From Alternaria dauci (lineage: Eukaryota > Ascomycota > Dothideomycetes > Pleosporales > Pleosporaceae): a DNA stretch of 64,000 nt. The stretch spans positions 2,666,001 through 2,730,000 of the forward strand of contig NC_091276.1 of NCBI RefSeq assembly GCF_042100115.1, in the 5' to 3' direction. Each line of letters begins with the position of its first letter. Positions within the stretch are counted from its first letter, which is position 1. Shown piece after piece: positions 33,281 to 44,703 of this stretch. Made by a program: the position numbers and the translations under genes. Below the pieces are notes generated by a model that was not told where the DNA came from, did no database searches, and was given only the letters and a program-made list of their open reading frames with translations.

Positions 33281-33711
33281 CTTGGGCGGCGTCGAGTCTG
33301 TATCGCCGGGAGATGGAGGGGGGTGTGGAAAAGGCAACGGCGACGGTTGGTGGGGGTTTGTTGCTGAGGGCCCGTGGTCGGTGGTTGTTTGGTGTTGCGG
33401 CTCTGCGGTGTCCAAAAGCTTCGGAACTGCTCCATGGTGATGGTGGGTCAGAGCTCCGCGCTAGGCTTCCAGCAGTGCGTCAGTGAGTGGCATGTGTGCA
33501 GCGCGTCTGGCTATGGCAGAGGAAATATTTCAATCACAACTCTGTGTCAAGAAAAAAGTCGAATAGTTGGTATCTGAAGAAGGATATTGTACACAAAATG
33601 CTCAATGGAAATCACGGAACCCAACTCCGCATCGGCCCAGAGCTCTGAGATGGTCTAATGGTAAAGAACAAACATTATCGCATAGTCCAGAACGTGCATG
33701 ATTAGAACATC
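33281..33711. other. RPN8 promoter / PEX16 3' spacer
   Basis: RPN8 and PEX16 are in tandem on the minus strand, so this 430 bp should hold the RPN8 promoter and the PEX16 3' UTR. A tRNA A-box look-alike near 33648 has no matching B box. Confidence 0.5.
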
Positions 33712-35011
33712 TCATAGCGTGGCAGTCGGGAAGTAGTACTGATCCCACAGGAACTCATAGTCCTCAATAACGCCACCCACCATATCGAGCAGCGGCTTGC
33801 CCTTTAGCTTTCCAGTAATGCTGTGGATCCACGCCCTATCCGTCGTTAGCCGCTGACCAAAGCAAACAAGCACACCCAGACTTACTTGGTAATGTTCTCG
33901 TAGAAAGCGCCGCGCATGGCCCACCAGCCCAGGGACCAGCCCCGCTTGCGCAGCTCCTCCTTCTCCAGTCCCGTCAAGCCCCTCAGACCGCCAGCTAATC
34001 GCTCCTGGAAGTCCTTCTTCGCAAGCTGCCTGGCGCCGTACTCCATGCTGACACCAATCAGCCACGGCCTCCAGCTCTTGCGGTCGCCGCTAAAGTGCTG
34101 CATAGCCAGCGCGTAGACAACCGGCCGGAGAATGTACAGTGCCTCGGCCAGCTCGCCCTTGCCGCTGACCCGATGGAGGAGCGCCTTTGGCGGCTTGATG
34201 TCGTCTGCAGTCAGTACCTTGGAGAGGAGGTAGCTCGAGATATCCGACGAATCCGGTAGACTCGGCATCGACAGGCCCGTTCTAGGCATCGCCCAGTTCT
34301 CTGCCTCGACCGCGCGCTCGCTCGGCGGTGTGTCCATGCCGTCTGCCGCTGCCGACGACTCCTCGAGCGAGCTTGGATCGATCTCGCGTTGTGGGAGCGG
34401 CGGCGACAGGAGTGGCCGCGAGTTTGTCAGTCGCAGCAGCAGCAACCGACACACTGCCTTGACAATCTCGAGCAGCACGACGACGCGCCACCGCACCTTC
34501 TCGCCCTTGCGCTTGGCCGCCATCTCCCACAGCAGCTCCGTGTACTGGATCATCTGGAGGACGAGGGCGATGCGCTTGTATGTGGGCGAGTGCTGCGTCC
34601 AGAACTTTGTGTAGCGATGATGCGGGGTGAGGGGCTGCCGTCGCGTTCCGGGCATTTGCGCCATGGCTTTGGAGAGGAGCGAGTCATGGTATAGCGAGAG
34701 CACCTGGACGCCGCTGTGTACTGTTGCGCGTGGTTAGTCGCGACGCACGCGCGATAGCCGGGCGCAGCAAACCTACAAGACTCGGATGCGATTTCAGACT
34801 CGCGGAAGCGGCCTATCCGGCGTCAGCAAGATGTGTGTACATGGGCACGTGAGGGTACTGTACCGGGGATGATGTAGGTCAGGGAGCGCAGCGCAGATTC
34901 GATTTGCGTTACCGCGCTGCTGTTCTTTGTGATAAAGTCCGAGTACATGCCCAGCCACTGCGACGGCATGGACAGGACCGCGCCCGTCGTCTGCGTCGCC
35001 TGCTTGTACAT
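33712..35011 (-). CDS. PEX16: Peroxisomal membrane protein Pex16
   Basis: Four exons: 35011-34864, 34812-34777, 34720-33886 and 33835-33712, giving 380 residues. Exon 2 is only 36 nt. The product has the conserved Pex16 start (WLGMYSDFITKNSSAVTQIE, LRSLTYIIPGRFRESEIASE, SLHSGVQVLSLYHDSLL) and the C-terminal block ALLHRVSGKGELAEALYILR followed by GGVIEDYEFLWDQYYF. Pex16 helps place peroxisomal membrane proteins and supports peroxisome formation from the ER. A central Ser/Pro-rich insert (about 190-240) is poorly conserved. Yeasts such as S. cerevisiae lack Pex16, so its presence fits a filamentous fungus. All splice sites are GT-AG and in phase. Confidence 0.94.
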
Positions 35012-35551
35012 GTCTCTGCAACACGCGCCGGGAGGGAGCGAGTGCGCGACGTTGGGTGTGGTTGGGGTGCGGCCGAGGTGTGTGCACGTGGAGATAGAGA
35101 TAGGAGTGATGGGCGAAGGGGTGAAGTCATGGATGCATTATCGCGTGCGCTACTGAGAGCCGAGGCAGCTGCGGCTCAGCTACCCCGGATGTTCGTCTCC
35201 ACTCTGATGAGCACGCTGCTCCCTTTTCCATCTACTCGTGCGTTGAACGCAAATGAAGTTTTACGAGTAATGTGTGTTTTGAGCTGCGGTATGGCGGTCT
35301 TGTCGGATTTGTCTACAGCCCTTGATGGCGTGGAAAAGGGCGCGAGCTGGTCCTAAGAGGAAGGTCGTTGGACATGTGACTCCGCGTATGCAGAAAAACG
35401 CGTTACACGTCCGCTTACAACAATCCTCGAGGACACAGCCGTCCGTCTTGAGGCGTCACATATCAGGCCTGTTACTTACTTCATTCTCTTCCAACTTCCC
35501 CTTCCAATCTCATCTCCGTCATTCCACTACACATCCCAAAGACCCTGCACC
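35012..35551. other. Divergent promoter interval PEX16 / HD gene
   Basis: 540 bp; the right 100 bp before the HD gene is pyrimidine-rich, like a fungal leader. No gene. Confidence 0.5.
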
Positions 35552-36247
35552 ATGGACTCCACGCCCCCAACCCACCTCCCCGTCCCCCTCCTCCCCCTCC
35601 CCGAAACCGACAAACCCCTCTTCGCCTCCATCAACGCCCATGTCCACACCTACATGTCCAACTACGACGCCTCGCACGACTACAACCACATCCTCCGCGT
35701 CCTCTCCAACACACACTCCATCTACACACACGAGCGCGCCGCCAACCCATCCACCACCTACGACCCCACAGCCCTGTACCTCGCCGCCCTCCTCCACGAC
35801 GTCGGCGACCACAAATACGCACAGCCCGGCACCGACATCGAGAACCAAATCTACAATACCCTGCTCTCCCACGGCTGCGCCCCCACACTCGCACAAAAGA
35901 TACAAACAATAGTGCACCACGTTTCCTACACCCACGAAACCAGGAACCCGGAGGCCGTCAGACAGGTTCTAGCCACGCATCCTGAACTAGCCATCGTACA
36001 GGACGCGGATCGCCTGGATGCGATTGGGGCCGTGGGCATCGGGCGTTGTTTTTCGTTTGGGGCGGCCAAGATGCCGGAGCGCGGGATGGATAGGGCGGTG
36101 GAGCATTTTGGTGAGAAGTTGGTGAGGTTGAAGGGCATGATGAAGACGGGGAGGGGGAGGGAGATGGCGGAAGAGAGGCATGAGGTGTTGGTGGGGTTTG
36201 TGAGGCAGTGGGGGGAGGAGACGAGGTTGAGTTTTGGGATGGAGTGA
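35552..36247 (+). CDS. HD-domain phosphohydrolase
   Basis: Single exon of 231 residues. It carries the HD superfamily metal ligands in order: His46 in ASHDYNHILRV, the His82-Asp83 pair in LAALLHDVGDHKY, and Asp153 in VQDADRLDAIGAVGIGR. The HD...QDADRLDAIGAIG pattern is that of the bacterial YedJ/YpgQ group, predicted nucleotide or related phosphohydrolases. No targeting signal is seen, so it is probably cytosolic. Third positions in the first half are almost all C. A paralogue with a longer N-terminus lies at 45861-46781, and the window thus holds two members of the group. Substrate unknown. Confidence 0.88.
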   Translation: MDSTPPTHLPVPLLPLPETDKPLFASINAHVHTYMSNYDASHDYNHILRVLSNTHSIYTHERAANPSTTYDPTALYLAALLHDVGDHKYAQPGTDIENQIYNTLLSHGCAPTLAQKIQTIVHHVSYTHETRNPEAVRQVLATHPELAIVQDADRLDAIGAVGIGRCFSFGAAKMPERGMDRAVEHFGEKLVRLKGMMKTGRGREMAEERHEVLVGFVRQWGEETRLSFGME

Positions 36248-38555
36248 GGGGGGGTGGGATGGATGGATGGGGTGGATGGATGGGGTGGATGGATGGGGGG
36301 ATGTGGTTGGTTTGGGTCAAGATACAGTGGGTAGGGATTTCGACGCGAATTGAGAAGGAATTGCTACGATACTCTCGTGGATATTACTGTGTTTCCTGGG
36401 GTTGGACATGGCCTGGAAAGCTATAGCGTCAGGCCTTGTTGTAGCATGTACCGAAGGTCAAGCACCATCAATCAAAGGATGGACGACGCGGTCTTCGGAT
36501 TCCTTCTTCCTTCTGGTCATGTGGACGTTTGGACAAAGTTTCGGGGTGGATCCCGATGGGAAGCGGTTGGCCGCCTAGTTCACTCCAGACGACTGAATAG
36601 GGTGTGAGGACACCGGAGTACGTCCAGATGGTGCCACACTAAACGCGATCAATGTATACAAGCGTGCGAACAGGGATGCGTCGGGTCCCGTGGAGAGGTG
36701 CTGTAGGGCAGCGGTAGTCGTGAAAATGCGGGTTCAAGTACCGAACGTATGACTTGCAGCAGAGAGACTTTGGACGATTAATCTCCGAGTCATGACGACA
36801 TGCATCGAGGGAAGTAGGGTGGTCGTCTCCAGAAACCTTCTCAGTGTATCGTGCGAGTCATACTTAAATGTAACCGTCCGTGACTCTGAGGCACCGAGTT
36901 TACCGCGACTGGACGGCCTACTTGACCGATGAACTTGCCAAGACATATGGGCCGAATAAGTCGTGTTCGGTCGATACGAACGCCACAAGCGGATGCAATG
37001 TAAGGGCCACGTACATTTACTGCGCAAGCCGCTGTTCAATTGGCGCGCTGTGCGTCTGGTGTCGAGAAATACGTAGGTAGCGAGGCTGTCGTTTGTAGAT
37101 GCGATCGTCGAGTCTATCGAACATGACATGTGAAGAGCGACCGCGGCATATAGACAACCTTGGAATGTTGGTGGTGTTGAAGTGTAACAGTGACGTGTAG
37201 ATCAGGGTCTGTGGATCAAAGTTCCAGCCAATAGGCGCCGTGCAGTCCGCACCTACACGCTTACCGCTTCCATCTAGATCGCGCATACGCATGTGCTTCT
37301 GATACCAGATCATTTCACTCTTTGTCGCACATCCCGTCTACACCGCACACTCACCCGCCATAACCAATCAAATTCTGTAAATGGCCACGCCAGTGCATCC
37401 AATTCCTCATCGGCAGCATATCCGACGAGTGACCTGTCCGACATACCGATAATGCCCACTAGCGCACCCGATTCAACATTGATATCTGGGAGGCCCGGAT
37501 CGAGGACTCCGAGAAAGCCACTTCCATGCAGCCCGCTTTCTGATCAGGCTGCGTAGCGTAGTCTTTTCCACTTTTCGACCACTCAAATCAGGCCAAAAAA
37601 GCCAGCTGCATGGATTAAAAACGCTTTAAACAAGGGCTTGTATTTTCGCGAGATTTTCCTTACCAGAGAGGAAGACGTGCTAGTAGGGGTGCGAGTGGAT
37701 ACTACAACAGACAACAAATTAAGTGGTGAGATGTCCAATCTCTCACGCTATGCACTCTGGCTCGAGAGCGGAATACATTGCCGAACAACGTACGATCGTG
37801 AGATCGCGGAGATGGTCATAGGGCCGTTTCAGCGGTGGAGTCTGATGTATCTGTATGCTTCCCATGTAAGATTCTGCCGCGACAACACCTTCAGTGCGGC
37901 TAATCGTGGTCCATGCCGTGCTTAAGAAACCGCAGTTGCACCGCTACTATAGTAAGACGAGCAACGGCAATCTGGTATCCGACACACTACCAGAGTCTAT
38001 TCGTCGTGCGGGAATCATGTCCCATTCGTCGGAACCAAGTCCCATCTTGTGTGCCGCCTACCTACCTACCGTTACGGGTATCATGGGACGACTGCCAAAG
38101 AGGAAGCTACAATGTGCAAGGCAATGGCTACGCAGAGCAAAAACCCAATGACGGAGAATTACGACACGCGACGAGAAACACAGCCCTGAACAACGATGCT
38201 GCCCAGCGGAAAGACAAGCCGCGTGTGGGTCTCCGATTGGCGGGTGGATTCCATTTGCGTTCCAATGAACATCGAAGATCTTGTAGTGCCGGTCTTCCTC
38301 AGCATCGATATCCTAGAACCCCATCCCATCTTAAAAAATATGCATGTGTGCACCTGAGTAGTAAGGTACCCTACTTTTCGGGATCCTGCAGACCCCAAGA
38401 TAACAAAAAACATATATATACCCATGAATTTTCCTGCTCCGCGGCCTTTTTTTTGCACAACAACCACAACCTTGATACCCCAGCTTTTTATCTTATTTTA
38501 TTTTGCTCCCTTCCCGCTCAATCTATCCTGCCTTTCACAAAAAGAAAAAAAAAGA
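36248..38555. other. Long intergenic region, no gene recognised
   Basis: It begins with the GGATGGAT repeat (36257-36303). The next 2.2 kb holds only short ORFs without motifs on either strand. A T- and A-rich leader with a TATATATA element near 38412 precedes the Zn2Cys6 gene. Confidence 0.5.
36257..36303. repeat. GGATGGATGGGGT minisatellite
   Basis: About 3.5 units of 13 bp (GGATGGATGGGGT) lie directly after the HD gene stop codon, in its 3' UTR. Confidence 0.88.
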
Positions 38556-39209
38556 ATGACAGCTACAATCCGTCCCCTCCGCCCCCTCCGCCCCGCCGCC
38601 GCCCGCCCACGCAACGAACCGCTACCCGCACAACCGCGTGACCGCGTCCCCTCCGCCTGCGATCAATGCCGTCTCCGGAAAATAAAATGCAACGGCGACC
38701 GCCCAGCCTGTCTCGAATGCACCAAGCGCTCCGCAACCTGCCACTACGCTGCGCGCTCGACAGAAACTCAGAACCAGGCGCTCAAACGCAAGTTTACCAT
38801 TTTGCAAGCCGAGAACGAGGCGTATGCTGAGTTGTTTGAGATGATGAGGTCGGGGTCGGAGAGCGAGGCGTGGGAGGTGATGAGGAGGGTGAGGATGGGT
38901 GGTGGTGGGGTGGAGGATGTAGTCAAGGGGATCAAAGAGGTGGGTTTACTGGCACGCGTGGTGGATCAGAGGGGCGATGATGCGAGTAGAGTGCGCTATG
39001 CGTTGCCTAGTTTGGCGAGCATAGTATCGGAAAACTGCATGTTTATGCCTGATAATCCTTATTTCGCTTCTTCTTCATCGTCGTCGTTGTCGTTGTTGTC
39101 GTCGGGATCGCAGGCGGAATGTCATCATCATCAACAAGGGAAGGGCTTAAAGTCTAGCAACAGCAGCAGCAGCGATACAGCGGCCCAGTATCCAAGTCCG
39201 CCGCTGTAG
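38556..39209 (+). CDS. Short Zn2Cys6 transcription factor
   Basis: Single exon, 217 residues from the ATG at 38556; the frame is open upstream with another ATG at 38424, but that stretch is a low-complexity leader. The binuclear zinc cluster is complete: Cys35, Cys38, Cys45, Cys52, Cys55 and Cys62 in ACDQCRLRKIKCNGDRPAC and following. A short coiled coil for dimerisation follows (about 70-95, ALKRKFTILQAENEAYAELF). The protein lacks the middle homology region of larger Gal4-type factors and ends in a Ser-rich tail. Short regulators of this type are common in filamentous fungi. No target cluster is evident nearby. Confidence 0.85.
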   Translation: MTATIRPLRPLRPAAARPRNEPLPAQPRDRVPSACDQCRLRKIKCNGDRPACLECTKRSATCHYAARSTETQNQALKRKFTILQAENEAYAELFEMMRSGSESEAWEVMRRVRMGGGGVEDVVKGIKEVGLLARVVDQRGDDASRVRYALPSLASIVSENCMFMPDNPYFASSSSSSLSLLSSGSQAECHHHQQGKGLKSSNSSSSDTAAQYPSPPL

Positions 39210-39894
39210 TTTAGTTCGCGCGTTAAGGGTATGATTTCGGATCGCAGAAGTCTTTTCCAGAGAGTAGGGAGATGTTGGGGGAGGGTTAGGCGGCCCGCAG
39301 GAGGGCCGAATGCCGACATGGCCGCTAAACCTTCCGGAAATGGTTTCTTCCACGCATCGCGTGTTGCAAATGCCCAGCCAATCGACATTACTGGTCGAAA
39401 AGGGAGTGTTTGGGAAATCTGTTGCAGAGTAACAAGATAGCCGCTCGCTCGGTAAGTCTTATGGTCTTGGGTTTTGGATCGACTAACGCTTTCAGCACGC
39501 TCATGTCAAGCAGAGCCGCTCCGCGAGCGTGCAGCGTTGGATCGAGAAATAGCATCGTGTGAAGAGGAGTCTCATCGCGTATGATCTTTCATTCCTAGCT
39601 GATATAAGCTCGTCCTGAAAAGGCAATCAACGGACTAGAGAAGTAGAAGGATATCTCATTGTTACAGGAAAGAAAGGCTTCAGCCTCCATTCCTACCTGA
39701 TTTCCACATATCATACACTCTGCTCGTCGAATCATTACTTCTTTCCTCGTCACACCCTCCCCCGAGATGAGCCCAACGGCCACTTTTTCTCAATAATATA
39801 GTATCATTACATAGCGTTGTAGTGCAAGAAAAAGAACACGCCTCAGGGAAGCTCCACTGCTAGACGGTAACAGTACGTTGGATGAGAGACCAGC
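39210..39894. other. Convergent 3' spacer, no gene seen
   Basis: About 690 bp between convergent genes. Short ORFs only. Confidence 0.55.
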
Positions 39895-40878
39895 TCACAT
39901 CTCGTACCGCACCATTGCAGGCGTAGCCAACCCGACAGATTTTTCCTGAGGCTGGCCTTCCCATGTGCTGAAGCCGTGCGCGGGTGTCTGCCGCCCAACC
40001 TCTACCGGCGATCTTGGCGGCGCTTCATACATGTTGGAGCCGTAATGGCCACCAAAGCTGTTGTTGTAATACTTGTACTGTTCGGGCTGGAGAGCGGGGA
40101 GTTCGTGGGCCTTGGCATTTCGCTTCCTTTGTCGGCGGAACAGTAGCCAACCTGCTACGAGACCAAGCATGAGGGCGACGGGGATTCCTGCGCCGAGACC
40201 GATTTTGGCGCCCAGGGGAAAGCTGTCTGATGGGATTTCCTGGCTGGAGAGGCTTGGTGCGTTTGTGGCACTGCTGGTTGGGCTGCTCGCTGGCGGTGCA
40301 CTTGTTTCGGCACTCGGTGTATGGGAGCCTGTTGGTGTTGTGGTCGCTGCTGCAGTAGACGCTTCACTCTTTGTAGTTGTGGAGGAGCTCACCGAAGACG
40401 ATGACGGGGCAGCTTCTTCGACCTGGTTCGACTCGATATAGAAGTAGTGGCTGTTTGAGTCCGAGGGACCCTTTCCTTCTTGGAAGACACTGAGATAGAA
40501 CAGGTTTGACACTGTAAGATTCTTCCTCGTTCCGACAAGCCAGTTGTATCTCGTGATTTCCAGGGCATTTTCTGGTGTCTAAGGTTAGCTTACCGATGGG
40601 TATATCTGGAAAGAGGAACGGCTGGTCTTACGGGTGAGGTACTCCATGTCTCCAAACCACTTTCCATCTGTTTCGTTCTGCTGATAAAGACATAACGAGA
40701 CAGCACCTCCTTCTTCTCCAGGAGTCCAGACGACGTTGACTAGATCACCGACCGAGTACTTGGGGCTGTTACTCATGTCGCCAACAGTCCCAAACGGCGG
40801 CGGGTTGATAAACTCCATGAGGCAAGACACGCATGTGAGCAGTCCAGTGACCAGGACACATGCTGCAAGGCGAGCCAT
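39895..40878 (-). CDS. Ser/Thr-rich single-pass membrane protein (stalk protein A)
   Basis: Exons 40878-40632 and 40571-39895; the 60-nt intron has a GTAAGA donor, GCTAACC branch point and CACCAG acceptor and joins to EYLTQNALEITRYNW. The product has 307 residues. A signal peptide (MARLAACVLVTGLLTCVSC) precedes a beta-rich ectodomain with FINPPPFG and the YNWLVGTRKNLTVSNLFYLSVFQE block, then a Ser/Thr stalk (about 130-195), one membrane helix (AKIGLGAGIPVALMLGLVAGWLLF) and a cytosolic tail of about 85 residues. Many ascomycetes have such surface proteins; a wall-sensor role is often suggested but not shown. A paralogue in opposite orientation lies at 43620-44703. Confidence 0.82.
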
Positions 40879-41986
40879 AGTAAAAGAGAGGATCGACTTG
40901 AAAGATTGAACAAGTATGGTTCGATGTCGTATTGCTGCAGCAGAAGCAGTAGTGAAATGCAAGCCAGAATGACAAACAGCGCGCGAAAATGAATGAACAC
41001 TGGACGACAACACGGGTCCTGCCGCTTTACGAGGAGGCTGGTCACTGTTGATGTGGGCTCACCTACCTAGACACTGCATTTTCTTCCACCGTTTACTTGG
41101 AACCGTGGCGAACTGCACGAGAGTGGCACAGCAGCGCTTCCCCCACGGAGCGCTTACCATAACAGGATTTTTTCGTGCTCATCTCCCTTTCCAGGCTGAA
41201 GGATCGGTGCAAAGGATTGGGGCAGTGAGTGTTCAACTCGACTTGAAACATATGAAGTTGTAAAATACGCCTCTGCCTAGAGGTCACCGTCATGCCGTCG
41301 ACTCTCGATCCAGCTGTGTTCTGCTTCTCGGACAGAGTTTGCCCTTGCACATCGCTGCGGTTCATCTGCATTGTAGTCGCAAGATCGGTGGCCATGCGGA
41401 GGCTCCTCGGGACGATTGGAAGGACGGGCATGAGAACAACCGTTACTACTACAATTCCGTCCAATGCAGGCTGAACCGGTGCCAAATTTGGGCACGCAGA
41501 CTGTCCGTTTTCCCGATCCGGAAGAGCAGCGTTTACCTGAGACAAGGAAGGATTGAACAAACACCCCAGATGAAGGCGCTGTCAAAAGCAGGCCCCGTCG
41601 TTGGATACTTGTTCGCGTGGGAATGGGTGCTTCCGTGTCGATGTCACTTGCGACCCACAGATACCTGTGATACCTGGCGTTTGCGCGTGATTGCCCATGC
41701 TTGCCCATGCAGGGGCTAGGCGCTAGCGGTGGAATGCGCGCCTGTCATGAAAACCAGTCTAGCGCCACCAGGGGTGTCAGCAATTAGGCGCCGCAATCAA
41801 CGAGTAAAGGAGATGCCAGTGGAGTTTGATTGAGAGTGGACGAGGCAGGTACCGGGTGTCCCGCGGGGCGCTTGGCCATCGGCCTTATATGGGTTAAACG
41901 TTCGCGACTGATGGGGATAAGTAAACGTATTGTGATTTCCGCGCTCGTTCGTTCCCTTTCTCACACTCACCCAGTCCCTCGTTCAA
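40879..41986. other. Divergent promoter interval, no gene seen
   Basis: This lies between stalk protein A and the GT32 gene. Overlapping ORFs on both strands at 41093-41719 have no motif and look like chance. Confidence 0.5.
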
Positions 41987-42955
41987 ATGTCCGCCATGCT
42001 GTCGCCACCAAAGCAGCTGTCGAGATTCTTCAACTACCATACTTTAGTTGCGCTATGCTTGATAGCGCTGTTCTATCATTTCTTTTCCATACAAGACCGC
42101 TTCATCGCCCGTGCGCCGGGAGCTTCCGCTGTCACCAGTAGTGGCATCCCCAAACAGATTTGGTACAAGTTAGGCCCCAACGGTCTTTCCAACGAGACGC
42201 GAGAATGGACCGACAGCTGCATCGAGAACAATCCCGAGTACCAAGCGCGCTTCCTCACAGAGGACGACGGCGATGAGTACATCCGCAAGACGTTTGGGGA
42301 AACCCGTCCTGATATCGTCGATACATACCTCGCATTCCCTGTGCCCATCTACAAAGCCGACTTCCTACGCTATGTCTTGCTTTGGAACGAAGGCGGCGTC
42401 TGGTCTGACCTAGACGTTTCGTGCGAAGACAATGTAAAGATGGATGAGTGGGTGCCGGAAATATACAAAGACAAGGCAAACCTGGTGGTGGGGTGGGAGT
42501 TCGATCAAGGTTGGCCGGGCGAATATGTCCGCCAGTTCGCTAGCTGGACTATAATGGCGGCCCCGCGTTCGCCGCACATGATGCAGGTCGTCGAGGATAT
42601 CCTGCAGACAACAAAGGACAAGACGACAGAGTTGGGCATCTCGGTCAGCAACATCACAATGGACATGATGGGCGATACGGTCGACTTTACTGGCCCGCGG
42701 CGCTTGACGCGCAGTGTATTCACAAGCTTGGGCAACCAGCTTAACAGCACCGTCGATGAGCACGATATAATGGAGCTTGTGCGACCGAGACTGGTTGGCG
42801 ATGTTCTGATTATGCCGGGCCGTTCGTTCGCAGCCTCTGCCAACACCTACAAGCCAGACGACGAGCAATTTCTGCCGCCACAGCTAGTGACCCACCATTA
42901 CGCCGGCAGCTGGAAGAACAAGGAAGGAGGTGAGAGGAGGAAGGACGTACCATGA
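41987..42955 (+). CDS. GT32 (Och1-like) glycosyltransferase
   Basis: Single exon, 322 residues. An N-terminal signal anchor (about 17-34, YHTLVALCLIALFYHFF) marks a type II Golgi membrane protein. The catalytic domain starts IPKQIWYKLG and has the glycosyltransferase sugar-binding region with DXD: PIYKADFLRYVLLW then EGGVWSDLDV, with Asp141-Leu-Asp143 as metal ligands. GT32 members include the alpha-1,6-mannosyltransferase Och1, which starts outer-chain N-glycans, and several related fungal enzymes. It is somewhat shorter than Och1 and probably a paralogue. It lies between the two stalk-protein genes, which code for heavily glycosylated-looking surface proteins. Confidence 0.88.
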   Translation: MSAMLSPPKQLSRFFNYHTLVALCLIALFYHFFSIQDRFIARAPGASAVTSSGIPKQIWYKLGPNGLSNETREWTDSCIENNPEYQARFLTEDDGDEYIRKTFGETRPDIVDTYLAFPVPIYKADFLRYVLLWNEGGVWSDLDVSCEDNVKMDEWVPEIYKDKANLVVGWEFDQGWPGEYVRQFASWTIMAAPRSPHMMQVVEDILQTTKDKTTELGISVSNITMDMMGDTVDFTGPRRLTRSVFTSLGNQLNSTVDEHDIMELVRPRLVGDVLIMPGRSFAASANTYKPDDEQFLPPQLVTHHYAGSWKNKEGGERRKDVP

Positions 42956-43619
42956 TTGCACCATCAACAAAATTGAAGTGGAATTCTATCCCCTTATGTG
43001 TCCCACGGAACTCACCTTACCGAGCTGTGGCGGTGCAGTGAGTTGGCCCTCAAGGTTTACATCTTGATGGTGGGACCTTTTGAGGAAGGCTGCAGCCAAG
43101 ATTCGAGTAACGTGGAGGAAGAGCGCAAAAACGGAAGTGGCTTTCGTTCACATGCTCCTTTCATGGGCTCAGTGAAGGGTGATCCTCATACGCGTGGCAG
43201 CCAAGCGCCGCAACAGGCCCGACACGGCAGGACACGCAGTTCCTGCTTACTGTGGATGCATTAGCTCTGTCAATTCTCCGGTGGCAGGGGTGCGAGCTCT
43301 GAGGGGGATAGATCTGATGTCATCCATTCAGTTGACGTTCGAGGTCATGGCCGCAATAGGTCCACCCCGAGGTTTCAGCCAGCGATACGAGGAGTACAAA
43401 GAAACTTGGTTCCAGAATGCGCATCATGGGAATGCGCCGTAAGCCCTTCTCCACGCGGTTCGCTGCTGGATCTGCCAGCATGTACGGAGATTCAAAACAT
43501 TTATCCATACCTACATCACTTTCTCACACAGCTTCTTGCATGGCTTGATCAGATATCTTTTTTCTTGGCCGGCTAATCATCAGTTTTCATCGCATTGGAG
43601 TGTCTTCAGCCGTTTCGAT
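42956..43619. other. Intergenic, no gene seen
   Basis: 660 bp between tandem genes, expected to hold the promoter of stalk protein B; no ORF of note. Confidence 0.55.
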
Positions 43620-44703
43620 ATGGCTCGCCCGGCGGCATGCGCTTTGTTCACTACGTTCTTCGCACACGCGGCCAGTGCTAGTTTGCATTTCATCAATCCA
43701 CCACCTTCCAATACGGGCAGCGACGTCAGCAGTTATTTAGAGTACACGAAAAGTGACAGTGTGCCTATGACATGGAATTCGGACGACCATTCGCAGACTG
43801 TTTCGATATTGCTGGTCCAGGAAGACGTATACGACTTAATGTACCCAGAATACGTACTGGGTATGGAACTGCTCAGCTCATTGGTAACTTGTAATACCGG
43901 CTGACTTTTCGAATCAGTGGATGTGGCCGGAAGTGCAGGATTCCAATGGCGTGTATCCACGCAGAGAAATCTCACAGAATCCAACCTGTTCTCTCTCACT
44001 CTTTACCAGGGCAGCGACGAGCTATCCCCCAAGATCGCACACAGCCAATACTTTTATATTGAGGAAGATGCCGGACGAGGAAGTGATTTGAGCTTGTCGT
44101 CTTCGGCGACATCTCCTACGGTAACGTCGAGCGCCTTATCAGGTGCAGCGTCAAACTCAGCATCAGAGTCAACACTAAGAACAACATGGATGTCAACACA
44201 TTACGGAACACATCACTCAACAGGAATGTCGACACCGACCGGCTCGAAGTCATCGAACATTCAAACAAATGGACCAAATATTCCCGACGAAAAACACCAC
44301 ACAAGACCGCTTCGCGCTAGGTGCGAAGATTGGACTAGGCGTAGGGATACCCATCGCCATTATCCTCGGACTCCTAGCGGGATGGCTACTCTTCCGTCAC
44401 CGAAAGAGAGATTCTATCGTATACGAGCTACCTGCTAGCATGACTGAACAGCTCGGAGGCAAGCAAGGAGTACCGGGCGTAGATCTTTACGAAGCGACAG
44501 GTGCTCATGTCCACGAAGCACCTCCGAACCAACGACTGGAAATAGGACCGTCAAAAGAGCAGTGTTTGACGAAATGGGGAGGCGAGTTGGATAATGATTC
44601 GACACGTGGGTCGATACGGCACGAGATAAATGCTGGTTCTCCGGTTGAAGTTGATAGCCAGGCGGTCGAATCAGGTAAACAGTTTGCTGAGATTGATGCT
44701 TGA
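43620..44703 (+). pseudogene. Ser/Thr-rich single-pass membrane protein (stalk protein B), frameshifted
   Basis: Paralogue of stalk protein A. Exon 1 is 43620-43860 and exon 2 starts at 43918; the 57-nt intron (GTATGG donor, CTGAC branch point) joins to YVLVDVAGSAGFQWRVS. The signal peptide (MARPAACALFTTFFAHAASA), FINPPPSN motif and FSLTLYQG block match copy A. The Ser/Thr stalk runs in one frame to about 44265; the membrane helix (AKIGLGVGIPIAIILGLLAGWLLF) and tail are in another, so one base is gained or lost near 44265-44300. A 58-nt GTAACG-TAAG intron (44121-44178) would also bridge the frames but would replace the Ser/Thr stalk by His/Gln/Arg-rich sequence, so I favour a frameshift. The copy may still be recent and polymorphic. 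Confidence 0.65.

Noticed and set aside
33648..33720. tRNA-like A box (TGGTCTAATGG)
   Set aside because: No B box (GGTTCRANTCC) and no cloverleaf stems could be formed downstream.
36728..36745. GGGTTCAAGTACC as a tRNA T-arm
   Set aside because: The five-base T stem does not pair and no acceptor stem was found.
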